Shown here piece after piece: positions 1 through 9,849 of a stretch of 43,025 bases of DNA. Origin of the DNA: Cristatella mucedo (lineage: Eukaryota > Bryozoa > Phylactolaemata > Cristatellidae). Made by a program: the position numbers and the translations under genes. The notes beneath the pieces were generated by a model. That model saw only the letters and a list, made by a program, of their open reading frames with translations. It did not search any database and was not told the origin of the DNA. How positions within the stretch are numbered: the stretch's first letter is position 1; the number at the start of each line of letters is the position of its first letter. Where the stretch lies: positions 1-43,025 of the forward strand of contig WPIO01000454.1 of NCBI GenBank assembly GCA_009760855.2, given 5' to 3'.

Positions 1-9
1 ACTTATTGG

Positions 10-421
10 TCAGTTTTTTGGGTAATGGCACGTCTTTTTAAATGGTGAGCACTTTCCGCCGTAAGATGCACATAAATTAGAAACTGCAACGAAAACGAAG
101 AATACGTTATTCGAGAAAGGCCATTCATAAAGTAACATGAAAACTGACATTCCATAGTGACTCCAGTTGGTTTAGACGACAGCTGCGTAAATAAATGTAT
201 GGAATGTTAGATCACGATACCACTAGCATCAAACGACTACCTCGTATTCAGGAAACCTATAATTTACACTGCACAACAAAACAATATTTACGACGTAATC
301 TCTTTTCTTCGAGGTCTGTTTCATCCAAGTCCGCTGCCTCGAAGTTGTCCTTTGCTTCATCAGCGAATGAGTAGGCCACGAGCAGAAGGACTGCAAACAA
401 TGTGATCTGCACAAGCATCAT
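10..421 (-). CDS. Two-exon precursor of a small secreted Cys-containing peptide
   Basis: No family is recognised. Exon 1 runs from the ATG at 421 to 292, then a 208-nt intron, then exon 2 from 83 to a TGA at 12-10; the product is 67 residues. Residues 1-20 form a signal peptide (two Met, then a Leu/Val/Phe/Ala core ending Ser-Phe-Ala). Residues 21-39 are a strongly acidic propeptide. Residues 40-41 are Lys-Arg after Glu-Glu, a typical proprotein convertase site. The remaining 26 residues are basic and hold Cys48, Cys55 and Cys62, spaced C-x6-C-x6-C. The first of two adjacent ATGs was taken. Splicing is inferred: GTAAAT at the donor, a pyrimidine-rich tract before the acceptor CAG, and phase 1 on both sides. 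Without splicing, exon 1 reads through to a stop at 257-259, giving 54 residues with two Cys. The layout is shared by neuropeptide, antimicrobial and venom-type precursors, so function is open. An odd number of Cys is unusual. Confidence 0.55.
84..291 (-). other. Predicted 208-nt intron of the small secreted peptide gene
   Basis: On the minus strand the intron starts GTAAAT directly after the codons for Lys-Arg-Leu-Arg and ends in a pyrimidine-rich run followed by CAG at 86-84. Both junctions are in phase 1, and joining them keeps the frame open into the Cys-bearing exon. A second candidate acceptor, TTACGCAG, lies near 183. The intron is predicted by eye only. Confidence 0.5.
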
Positions 422-434
422 TTTCTCTGGTTTT

Positions 435-495
435 CAGTTGAGCACAGCAGTCACCAGGATTAATTTATAGCTCAAACGCTTGCATGCCATTGGTT
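435..495 (-). promoter_or_regulatory. CCAAT plus TATA promoter of the secreted peptide gene
   Basis: Read on the minus strand, CCAAT lies at 493-489 and GCTATAAATTA at 472-462, about 40 nt before the ATG. That predicts a start of transcription near 440-435 and a very short 5' leader. Both boxes and their spacing recur in the broken paralogue at 7761-7793, where TATAAAT has decayed to TGTAAAT. This supports a real, duplicated promoter. Confidence 0.5.
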
Positions 496-1944
496 CAACC
501 GATGAGGGCTAGCAGTTAGGCAATTGCTTTCTACAGTTTAAGTTTCGAGAAAGGCAATGGAGATTGCCAAACAAAATTACTCACTACTCACACCAAAACC
601 AAAGCATGCGTTTAATGAATATAATAGCTATTCAACTGTATTTATCACACTCACTCAATAAAAAAGCTCGAAGTCAACTAAAAACCGAACAAGAATTGGC
701 ACCTAGGTGCCATCGTAGCTATGGCACTCCAGTTGTATGCTGTTTATTAGTTATCAAAGTTCTTGGTAGGCAAGTTACCATTAAAGACTCATTTACTTAT
801 GCAGACAGCTTTTAATTTAAGACTGCCTTTACCGAACTTTTATTAAATCAATATCTTGGTTCACAGGAAATGGACAGGCTACCCTAATCCCTATTCCATG
901 GATTCCATCGACAGTATGCTAAGCAAGACTAATATCCGACGACATACTTATGTGGTCAGTCAGGGCGCTGTATCTGCAACTATGTAAATGCCTGATATTA
1001 GGAAGATGAAAAAAAGAACCAATATATGATGAGAAACGAGGCAATTTCCAAATTTTTGCCATGATAGCATTGCTGTAAAAAGTGGCATACAACTATTAGC
1101 TAAGGTAGTAAACTAGTGATTGAAACAAATTTATCTGGTTAAGCTCAATCTTTATGGACATTTAGATGTTAGTCTTCTCCAAGCTCTTTGCAAGCGATTC
1201 CTATCTCGGCTGGGTCTCACTTGCACTGAACTGCAATGAGTCAGATCTAACCTCTCCATGCGAACTCCAGAGTTTTAGACCCAAGGGCAATGCATTTCGA
1301 CCAACCACTCATGCATGCCATGCCTTAGATCACCGCATATCCCGTTCCTTTTTGTAGCTAACACTCTGCATCTGGCCCTTAAGACGTCCTGACAAAATCT
1401 AGGCCTTAAATAGCTAGCAGGGAACTACCAGCTTTGTCAACGCTTTCAAAGCTTTCTAACTGACAGCTTGGGAGTTAGAAAGCTCGCTCATCAACTCACC
1501 TGCTGAAGGAATTTCTGATAACTGCAGATTAACCTGATAACCGGATAGTTGCACACTTTCCAAAATTGAATGAAAATATCTGTAGAACGTTAGTGATAGG
1601 CAAACCTGGTTTTTGTCCTCAATTCTAACGTTCAATCATCGAAATATGTACTTCTAGTAAATATGTATAGCACATGTGAAAAACTTACATGCCTTGTTTT
1701 AAATTGATCTACAGTAACTAAACCCTTGATATCCAAAGTAAGGCCTGCCTAAATTTTAAGTATGGAGATATTCTAGGCAGGCGTAAAGCAATAAGTTGCT
1801 CTAAGAGCTATTAAAATGAATCACAAATTCTGTAACTCACTACGTGATGTCACACGAACTTTTGACTTATTGTGTTTACAATTCGCACACTATTCTATAC
1901 TCACAAACGCTAGTTTGGAAAACAAGGTTTAAATACTGTCAAAA
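496..1944. other. Stretch without recognisable genes
   Basis: AT-rich DNA with only short open frames (longest about 83 codons at 564-815, 63 at 1166-1357) that show no domain, signal peptide or splice context. No repeat shared with the rest of the window was recognised. Confidence 0.5.
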
Positions 1945-2125
1945 CGGATAAACAAATGATAGCTGATTTAACAGCCTCTTCTTGTATAGCAACAGAAGAG
2001 CCTTTACGGCAATCACAACAGCTTGCAGTGGCAATAAAGGATGGCCCACTATAGGATTCGAACCCACGACCGCAGTGCCGATTTCGTGAAAAGCAACCGC
2101 CTTACCTAGTGAGCCATTACGGCTC
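1945..2125 (-). mobile_element. tRNA-derived SINE, family 1, copy 1
   Basis: On the minus strand a tRNA-like head carries box A (TGGCTCACTAGG, near 2117-2106) and box B (GGTTCGAATCC, near 2065-2055), the internal RNA polymerase III promoter. It is followed by a unique body and a tail containing CTCTTCTGTTGC and a TTAAATCAGCTAT-like end. The same head and tail recur at 7816-7995, 9850-10025 and 20656-20835, which identifies a dispersed SINE family and not a single tRNA gene. Neither LINE family seen here shares its tail, so the partner LINE is not visible. Confidence 0.75.
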
Positions 2126-2934
2126 ACCACAAGGAGCTCATACATCAACACTTTGCGTCTAGAAGACTTGAATTTGCTCCTAATCGAACAGGTCAGTGTA
2201 TTCGAAGTTTCTTAGTTTACTCTTAGTTTTCCACATCAGCTGGCTTCATCCTCGCAGAGGGAGCAAACGGCCATTTGCATTAGGCATTACTCCACTGTCT
2301 CTTAAGTCCACGTCGGATGCTTTCAATGTCTTGAGCTACTGAATAAATACCAATTCTACCTGATAAATTTACAACAGAAAAGCTAACTTTAACATGCTGC
2401 TACGAACTTTTTACTGGTGATCGCAATTGTAAGTAGAGGTCTAAAGGTAACTATTGTAATGTCTCAACATGCCCGTTACGACAAATGATAGTTTCATGAT
2501 GATGCTTTGCGTTTAATAACTGATAAAATGATACAGTGCAGTTAGCCGTGCATATCTAACTTCGTGATAGATGTTTAACAAAAGCACACCTAAAAGATGT
2601 GCAAGGGATTGCCGATTTACGGCAGAATAGTATTCTTGACTAACCAAACCGAGATGGTCCCTTTGTCTTTCCCTGGTCAAGCGGCAAGATGGTGATCAGC
2701 ACATCCAAAAATAACGTATAACAAACTTTAGTTCGACTATGAACCGGCAGAACGAGTTCAAAACCAATAAACTCGGTGTATTATTAGTATTGCTCCAATT
2801 ACCAATTTTTGAAAATATTGTTCAGACATTAGAGTTCCGATTAATTAATTTGTTGAAAACTCAAGTGTGATGTACCCTACTTTAAGACAGGCCGGAAGCC
2901 ACAGCTTACTCTACGGGATAATTATATTATAATT
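2126..2934. other. Stretch without recognisable genes
   Basis: Unique-looking AT-rich sequence between a SINE and a LINE. No credible open frame and no repeat match inside the window. Confidence 0.5.
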
Positions 2935-3299
2935 AATAATAATGCATTTGATAAAACGCCCTCAGAGAACTCAATCTCTTTCTTGGCGCTTTAAGTATAC
3001 TGCAAAGGGAAACGCGATCGAGTGATGAATATTATCATGCTAATAAACAACATTAATAACAGGGATAGGAGTGACATGCACATGGTCACCATACAAGTGT
3101 GGTTAGCCGCAGCATGCACAGTGTCAGCTCGCATAAGCATATGAAGAACGAATCACAGGCACCCTCTAAATGCTGTGCTAATTTGGTGTGTTTTTAAGTT
3201 CTTTTTTTAATTTAGTCAAGTTAGGCGATGTTCCGACGCATGTAGGGAGAGAGTTCCTGGCTTAGGGAGCATACGAACTAAATGCATGGTCTACAAAGG

Positions 3300-4283
3300 A
3301 TTTGAATGCTTGCCTTGCCGATATTCGATCCTGGATGTCGGAAAACTTCCTAAAATTAAATGACGATAAAACCGAACTGCTTCTCATAGGACACCCTAAG
3401 CGTGTGGCTGGATTAAAAGGCTTTGCTGTTCGAATAGGTGATGCTATTGTGCGACCTTCACCACGTGCTCGTAATCTAGGTGTCGTGTTCGACAGCTGCC
3501 TCAATTTCAAAAGCTTCATTCAGAAGACTGCCTCTACAGCTAGCCATCACATCCGATCCCTATCCAAGATTAGAAGCTGTCTCCCACAGTGGCTTGCAAA
3601 AAATTTAACTAGCTCTTTAGTTCTGTCTCGGCTTGATTATTGTAATTCCCTTTTGGCTGGGCTACCAATGAAAGCTATTATGCCACTACAGCGGACTATG
3701 AATATGGCTGCAAGGCTGGTCTTCAAGTCCCAGCGGTTTGAGCACGTGTCACCTTCGCTGGAAGAGCTAGGGTGGTTGCCGGTTGAGCAAAGGATACGGA
3801 GCAAAGTTCTTACGCTGACCCACAAGGCCCGCCACGGCTTGGCTCCTTCATACCTAGCTGAACTGCTACATCAGTTTCAGCCTGTTCGCGCCCTCAGTAC
3901 CTGTGTGGACAATAAATTAGCTGTCCCATTCCACCGCTTAAAGACAGTTGGCGACAGAAGCTTTAGCTCTGCAGGTCCTGTGACTGTGGAACTCGCTTCC
4001 ACAATTCTTACGCAACGACATCTACTCTCCAACTGCCCACTATGGCACATCTTTTTCAGCAGTCCTGAACTGCTACTTCTATGCTACTCACTACCTCAAC
4101 AGCTCTCCTAACTCTGCTATGATTCCTACTTTCTCTTTGTTGCGTGAGACGAAGTCTGTTGGCTACCGAATGCGTACCGAAAGCCGCTTAGGCTGTGAGT
4201 GGGCTATACAAAATTCTCCTGCATAACGCCCACATGGTCTTTATGACTTTGTGGAGCTACTGACGGAGATACATTACATTTGA
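3300..4283 (+). mobile_element. LINE-B non-LTR retrotransposon, 5'-truncated, nested in LINE-A
   Basis: A plus-strand fragment begins inside reverse transcriptase and ends with GATACATTACATT. The hexamer ATTTGA occurs at 3300-3305 and again at 4278-4283, where LINE-A sequence resumes, so it is a likely target-site duplication. Removing the insert makes LINE-A continuous. Related 3' ends occur at 8230-8505 and 40909-41187. Family B differs from A in protein sequence and in its 3' repeat, yet is also CR1/L2-like. Confidence 0.85.
3302..4226 (+). pseudogene. LINE-B reverse transcriptase C-terminal part (frameshifted)
   Basis: The frame opens with the end of the RT domain (W-M-S-E-N-F-L-K-L-N-D-D-K-T-E, typical of CR1/L2 polymerases). 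It continues into the conserved block with LGVVFDS, SRLDYCNSLLAGLP and a GWLPVEQRI motif, then a Leu-Ala-Pro-Ser-Tyr-Leu segment. The frame is open for 269 codons to 4111. Comparison with the other two copies shows a +1 slip near 3985: the family frame goes on as WNSLPQ and ends at the TAA at 4224-4226 after a Cys-Glu-rich terminus. It has no start of its own because the 5' part of the element is missing. It is a retrotransposon remnant and not a host gene. Confidence 0.75.
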
Positions 4284-4848
4284 GGTTTGTACGAGGTATA
4301 GGTAAACTGTTGGACTCCGAAAAGCGGGTGGTACGATGCATTGCCTGGTTGATCAATAGGTCAAAAAGATAAGCTGGAGCCGAAGAATTAAGTGACCTAA
4401 AAGTGAGCCACACAACTTTGAAGTCGATGCATTGCTTTACAGGGAGCCAGTGCAGGTCGGCGAGAAGTATTGTGATGTGGCAACTGCAGCGCTCACAACA
4501 GACAAGCCAAGCTAGGGGGTTTTGCACCAGCTGTAATTGCCTGGTTGATGTGCAGGTGGGTCAGCAAGCAGTGAGTTACAGAAGTCAAGAAGGGATGTCA
4601 CAAATGCATGGACCAACTAAGACGCGATATCCTTATCCAGATTAGCCCAAATTTAGCATTTTTATATAGCTGAAAGGATGCTGACTTGATTGTGGAGCTG
4701 ATGCGGTCTTCTAACGAGAGGTCCCTTGATTTCGAGCTGATTCAGCAGAAGATATGCTAGCAGCCAATTTTGAGCGTCAGTCTTTCAATTTCTGAATCAC
4801 GCTGGGTTAACCCATAACTAGTAATTTAGTTTAAATATCGTTTAGTTT

Positions 4849-5298
4849 TCACAAATTTGCCGCCATCCATGTGTGGATGTCATCAATACACGCAGCAAGT
4901 GAGTTGAGATAATTCGAGGTGCTCAAAGGCTGAGATCGATCAGAGCAAAGGTACAACTGAGTGTCATCCCCATAGAAGTGAAAGCCGGGATTGTGCTTGG
5001 CAATCACATCACCAAGAGGGAGAATATAAACCATGAAAAGAACCGGACCTATGACAGACCCCTGAGGTACCCCATATTTTAGAAGTACTTTTGATGATCT
5101 TTGTCCATTCACGTCAGTACTGTGGAGTCTCCCACTGAGATAGGACTTGAACAATGGCAGAGCAGTTCCAGTGATGCTCAGGCGATATGACATTAGCTCT
5201 AGAAGAACTTTGTGATCGATAGTATCAAAAGCTGCCGAAAGATCGATCAAAACAAGCAGAGACACTCTACCTACGTCTGCATTCCTAAGTATGTCCAT
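4849..5298 (-). pseudogene. LINE-A reverse transcriptase fragment
   Basis: An open frame of about 149 codons covers the palm of reverse transcriptase. It shows LIDLSAAFDTIDHKVLL, the GVPQGSVIGPVLF motif, and the catalytic box as Y-G-D-D in place of the Y-A-D-D of sister copies, followed by TQLYL and an IDDIHTWMAANL segment. Both catalytic aspartates of the box are present. The fragment is truncated at its N-terminus by the 5' end of the element, and downstream coding sequence (4284-4848) is broken by stops. Confidence 0.8.
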
Positions 5299-5299
5299 T

Positions 5300-5762
5300 A
5301 TTTCAATGAATCTATTATTCCATAGTGCTAACCATTGTTAACAACTGTCTTGCCCACTGTAACTGCTTGGCTTAGTTTCAAAAGTTGGTAAAATCAATAT
5401 CAAAAGGAATTTAAATCGCCATGAATCAGAAAGCCTTACATTTATTCTCGATTAATAATTCGACCATACCTTCTTTCCTAGATTAATCTATTTGCTATAA
5501 TTAAACTTAGCCTCGCAAAAATTGCAAAGTTTTTGTAATTTCACCCCCCCCTTTAAGCTTTGTCAATACTAACAAGTTACTGCTGACTATATTTCGTTGT
5601 AGGCACCGTGCAGGTTAGGGCGAACTAAATTATTCTTATTGATAATTTCAAGTTACAGAGATTGCGAATAGAAAGGAACTATAACAAGCAATCATTATTA
5701 TGAATTGTAAGGAACTATGAAAACTATCCATGGTATGATAACTGTGTTTTTGTCTCTAGCTC

Positions 5763-5805
<43 letters not shown>

Positions 5806-7239
5806 ATCTCTTTTTCCCTCTCCCCCTCGCCTCTCTCTCCCTACACCTAGAGACATAACACCGTGCTACCTATACCATGTTACCTAATCCCATGTTTGGA
5901 TGCAGTTTGAAATGTATATAATTAGAACAGCTTAATAAATGTTCAGTACAAAAAGCCACGACTCTAAATTCAGAGCTTGCTGTTTAGCGGTAGCTTTTCA
6001 CGAGTTCCTTGCTTGCTACGAGTTTACTTACAGATACATCCTGCAATTAAATACCCTTAATAAATTCGGTTTAGAAAATTTAAAATATGCAGGTTATGGT
6101 GGATGCAAACTGTTTTATTTCAGCCGACTTTTAATTAACAGAATTTGTTGGAAGGCAAAGCTTTCTATTTCTGTCGCATTGCAAAGCTGCTGATCTGGAC
6201 ACGTGATCATTGACCTTAATTCTTATTCCTAGGCGTTTCCGACTGGTCTTGATGCGATCTTTACCAAAACGAATTGCAGCCTTCCGACCGACACTAGATC
6301 AAAAGCAATTGCGGAACTTAAGAAGCCGAGTAAATACAGAGACCCAAGTTTAAAAATTCAAGTCCAGAAAATCGCTGTATTGCCTACTAAATATTGCTTG
6401 TAAAGTGAGCACTAGGTTACTTCTGTCAAAGTATCACTTATTCAGACAAATTTCGCAGCCGTTACTCCTTCTCAATCGTCAGCAGCAAAATGGATCCACT
6501 GGCGACATGTTAGGATAGTGATGAGCGGCTTCAGGCCAGATACCACTGCTGTTTCCAACATTACATCAATCAGAATTAACCGATGCTAGCAAATTTGCAG
6601 AGCATGTTACATGCAGAAACGTTGCTCACACCCTCGTTTTAACACTCTAGGACGACCTGAAAGTGAACTGAGAAGGCTGCTGAAAAAATTCTGCTCAATT
6701 TGAGGCCTTAACTTCTCCCGTGTTCGTGTCTTTCTATTTGCCATTCTGTGTCTTTGTCTCTCCCGATATCTGTGTTTCTAGCTATCTTTCAATAAATAAC
6801 ATTTTCTTGTTGGCTCTTTCGATCCTTGTCTCTCTGTCTCTCTCACCTCCGATCTCTGCATCATCGTATCTCTCTCGCTTCGCCTTTCTCCACGTCCATC
6901 TCAATTGAGTTCTGTTGCTTTGGAACTTTGCACTTTTGTCTGACTGTATTTCTCTCCCTATAATTAATTAGAAAACTCAAGTGCTAAGATCGCCATTTGC
7001 TACTGGGTATGTTAACCGTAGATGCCTGGATCGTTTGTCTATGAATTATGAGACATGCTGAAATAGAGTAAACAATATAAATATATATATATATATACTT
7101 ATATAATCCAAATTAAAGTCCGACCTCCCATTTTTTATTTTAGCTAGGGCGATTTTAAAATCTTGCATACAAGTATGGTGCTAGTTGAACCACCTCTCCT
7201 GGCTTCAGCAAAGAAGCCATCTGTTATATGAAGCATGCC
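5300..7239. other. Stretch without recognisable genes, with CT-rich tracts
   Basis: Apart from the TCTG repeat, the stretch holds a second CT-rich tract near 6829-6870 and a TA repeat near 7079-7097. The open frame at 6720-6908 is a product of the CT-rich composition. No domain or splice context was found. Confidence 0.5.
5761..5841. repeat. (TCTG)n microsatellite followed by CT-rich DNA
   Basis: About nine uninterrupted TCTG/CTGT units occupy 5763-5800, then decay into CT-rich sequence. This is simple-sequence expansion with no sign of function. Confidence 0.95.
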
Positions 7240-7655
7240 CAGGAATTCAACAGTTGAGAAATTTAACAGTTTAGGAAAATCTCGTGAAAACATCAAATCT
7301 TTTGGAGATTGTGCATTTAGTTCACATGCTCCCAAAGCCTGGTACCCACTCCCGATTTGCGTCATGACATCCCCTGGCTTGACTACAATAAAAAAAATTA
7401 TAACGCACCTATTTATGACAGTATCTAAGGATCACGATGATTCCTGCTTGATGTGCATATGTGTGGTGAAACTTTGCGTGCTGGCACCAACCACACTTGC
7501 ATGCTAACCCTGGTCAGGTCACCACTAACAACGTCATTCATATTTGTCGTGCATGACATTTCCGCTCACCATTCGATCGTGTTTTTCTTTTCAGCGAATG
7601 CAAAATGCATGTGAAGAGATTGAGTTCTCTCGGGGCTCTTTAAGAGGTGTATGGT
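7240..7655 (+). mobile_element. LINE-A 3'-end fragment
   Basis: The translation of 7285-7410 matches the last coding block of LINE-A (S-F-G-D-C-A-F-S-S-H-A-P-K-A-W, then LPICVMTSPGLTT). It is followed by the 3' UTR and a decayed terminal hairpin near 7600-7650. The microsatellite tail is lost. The fragment stops about 10-15 bp from the broken peptide gene at 7665, so this insertion may have removed the downstream part of that gene. Confidence 0.75.
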
Positions 7656-7664
7656 TCTTATTCT

Positions 7665-7815
7665 CGGGAATAACTAGGCCACGAGCAGGACTGCAAGCGA
7701 TGTGATCGGTAAGTGAGGCATTTCATATGTTTTTCAGTTAAGCATTGACTCCACGGCTATGTATTTACAGCTCAAATACTTGCATGTCATTGGTTCAACC
7801 ACTGATAGCTTTTAA
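7665..7815 (-). pseudogene. Broken paralogue of the small secreted peptide gene (promoter and exon 1 start)
   Basis: This minus-strand segment aligns without large gaps to 365-510, the promoter and signal-peptide region of the gene at the left edge. CCAAT is kept at 7793-7789, while the TATA box has become TGTAAAT near 7768. The aligned start codon at 7721-7719 opens a frame of only 15 codons. The hydrophobic core ITSLAVLLVA is still visible but has lost one codon, and the Tyr codon after Val-Ala is now TAG at 7676-7674. Nothing of the propeptide or Cys exon remains. LINE-A abuts on the downstream side and a SINE on the upstream side. Confidence 0.7.
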
Positions 7816-7995
7816 AATAATACCAGTTGATTTAACAGCCTCTTTCTTATAGTAACAGAGGAGCCTTGACGGCTATCACGACTGCATGTATTGGCGATAA
7901 AGGATCGTCCACAACAGAATTCGAACCCAAGACCTTGGGGCCGAGGTCACGAAAAGCACTGCCTTACCTAGCGAGCCATTATAGTTCACGAGTTA
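7816..7995 (-). mobile_element. tRNA-derived SINE, family 1, copy 2
   Basis: It shows the same tail (TTGATTTAACAGCCTC on the plus strand) and tRNA-like head as the copy at 1945. Box B is slightly decayed (GGTTCGAATTC, about 7927-7917) and box A is near 7978-7967. It lies directly upstream of the promoter of the broken peptide gene. Confidence 0.75.
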
Positions 7996-8229
7996 GGCGA
8001 TCCTTCTGCTCAGTTAGATTTCCAGAAAAAAGCACTCGAGGTTGTGACGAAATGGCTCACTGCTCCGATGTAAAATGGAACTTTTGTTCAAAGGATATAA
8101 TAAGTTCTAATCTGTAGTTACCAAACATGCTGCTTACCGTAGCTCGGAGTTAACTGATGCTGGTCGAATAAGTTATTCTCCGGTACGATAAGACTTGAGA
8201 CAGCCTTGCAGTAGGATGCCAATTCTAGC
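7996..8229. other. Short spacer between SINE and LINE-B
   Basis: No feature recognised. Confidence 0.4.
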
Positions 8230-8505
8230 AAATAGAGCAACCAACTACTCTCTTGCTGTCGACTATGGATCTTTCTTTTCAGTGCTCCAGAGCTGCTACT
8301 TCCATGTTACTAACTACCTCAACTGCACTCCTGACTCTGCTATGCTTTCCACTTTCTCTTTGTTGCGTAAGTCAAAAAGTGCTGGCTACGAATGGGTACC
8401 GAAAGCCAATTAGGCTGTGAGTGCGCTATACAAAAACTCTCCTGCACAACACCCACATGGTTTTATGACTTTGTGGAGTTACAGACGGAGATACATTACA
8501 TTACA
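8230..8505 (+). mobile_element. LINE-B 3'-end fragment
   Basis: It matches the last 250 bp of the LINE-B copy at 3300-4283, including the codons for DYGSFFS, YLNCTPDSAM and FSLLRKSKS. It ends GGAGATACATTACATTACATT, which shows the 3' tail to be a pentanucleotide repeat. It is strongly 5'-truncated, and the last part of the frame is out of phase through a small deletion. Confidence 0.8.
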
Positions 8506-9849
8506 TTGCAACCAGCCATTTACACTTGACACTACACAACCCTCTCTTGAACCTGAATCAGCAGCATTGAAATCTTTGAGTTGCTGAATAAATACCACCT
8601 TTACCTAAGAAAATTACGACAGAGAAGGTACAAGTGATTGCAATTTAATGTATGTGTTCAAAGCTAAGTCTTCAAGTTAGCAACACTCCAGTTACGACAA
8701 AATTTGCTTACTTTATAAGGCTGTTCATTTTTTTAGCAATAACATGTTAGAGTGTAGACAACCTTTTACGTCTAACCACGTGATAGCCGTTTATATGTAG
8801 CACACCGAAGCAAAAACCTAGAAAAGGTGCACGTTGTAGAAGCTTCAACAAAATTCTTGAATATTTAAATCGAGGTCGTCTACCAGTACTTTCCAGGTCA
8901 AGCGGAAAGATGGTGACAGCCAAAACTAGAAGTGGCCTGTAACTTACTATTACTCTACTTTGAATCAGTATAGCGAGTCCACAGGTGGGGAACTCTTGTG
9001 TATTATTAATATTGCTGTAATTAACATTTTTTTAATACATTCTTTACTGATTAGGGTTCTGATTCATTAGGTTATAGATGCATTAAGTGCCATTCTTACT
9101 AGTTAAAGACAGGCCTGAAGCACAGCTTAGCCTACGCATAATATAACGAGACTGTGGGTACGAAATGATTAAGCCTAGTCGACAGGACCAATTGCCTAAC
9201 ATTCACGTGGGAGGTACCTTGAGATAGGTCGGCTTAATTTACAATGCAATGCATCTCCAGGAACTGCTTTGTCAATCATCAGATATAAGGGCACTTCCAA
9301 GTGGCAACTAGACCAATTTAGACGCCAGAAGCTAGCTGCCCTTTTGTTTTAGATAAAGTTATGGCGTAAGTGGTGAAACTGCTTAGAGATAGCATAATGG
9401 AAAGATAACGAAGTCACTAGATGGACGTTGCTGCCTAAACTCAATTTGGTTCTATTGACTTGCGATCTTTCCTGGTTGCACGGGTAATATATATGGGCTT
9501 CAATTGCTTCAAAGTTTGACAAGCATCGCTTTACTATGCATATGCTTGACTGCTCCCAAGCATTCCAAAAAGTGAAGTTTATATGACTCCCGATTACGTG
9601 GCGTGATCAGCAAGAGCAAAGAAGTAATATCTCTACACAGTTAGGCAATAGTTACATTACGCCGATTAAAAGTTAAAAGCTTGCCTTTTGATCTATTAAT
9701 CAACTGTGCGTGTAATCTCAGGCCAAAAGCCCAGTCACTGAGATTTATACGTCTACTCGCTTTCAACTTGGTTATGAATTCTTGGTCTGAACATTAGGGA
9801 ATGCTCCAAACATGCCAGCACAGTTTGAACAAGCTCCAGTTTGAAATCA
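8506..9849. other. Stretch without recognisable genes
   Basis: AT-rich unique sequence with no open frame above the chance level and no shared repeat recognised. Confidence 0.5.

Larger units (their letters stand above)
2935..5299 (-). mobile_element. LINE-A non-LTR retrotransposon, 5'-truncated, interrupted by LINE-B
   Basis: The element lies on the minus strand. Its 3' end is at 2935 with a short TAA/ATT tail and the terminal hairpin, and its 3' UTR runs to about 3210. It breaks at 3300 where LINE-B entered, resumes at 4284 with the C-terminal region, and ends inside reverse transcriptase at 5299. The order of blocks matches the fuller copy at 13600-16810. Family assignment (CR1/L2-like) rests on the RT motifs and the conserved C-terminal block after RT. 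Many stops and small deletions show that it is dead. Confidence 0.85.

Noticed and set aside
229-414. 61-codon minus-strand frame over the peptide gene
   Set aside because: It is a shadow in another frame. The frame from the ATG at 421 has a signal peptide, a dibasic site and a promoter at the right distance.
2055-2117. A functional tRNA gene at the box A/box B motifs
   Set aside because: The acceptor stem does not pair, and the same head recurs with a fixed non-tRNA tail at several places, so it is a SINE.
6720-6908. Hydrophobic 62-codon frame that looks like membrane segments
   Set aside because: It arises from CT-rich simple sequence (TCTCTC encodes Ser/Leu), not from a protein.
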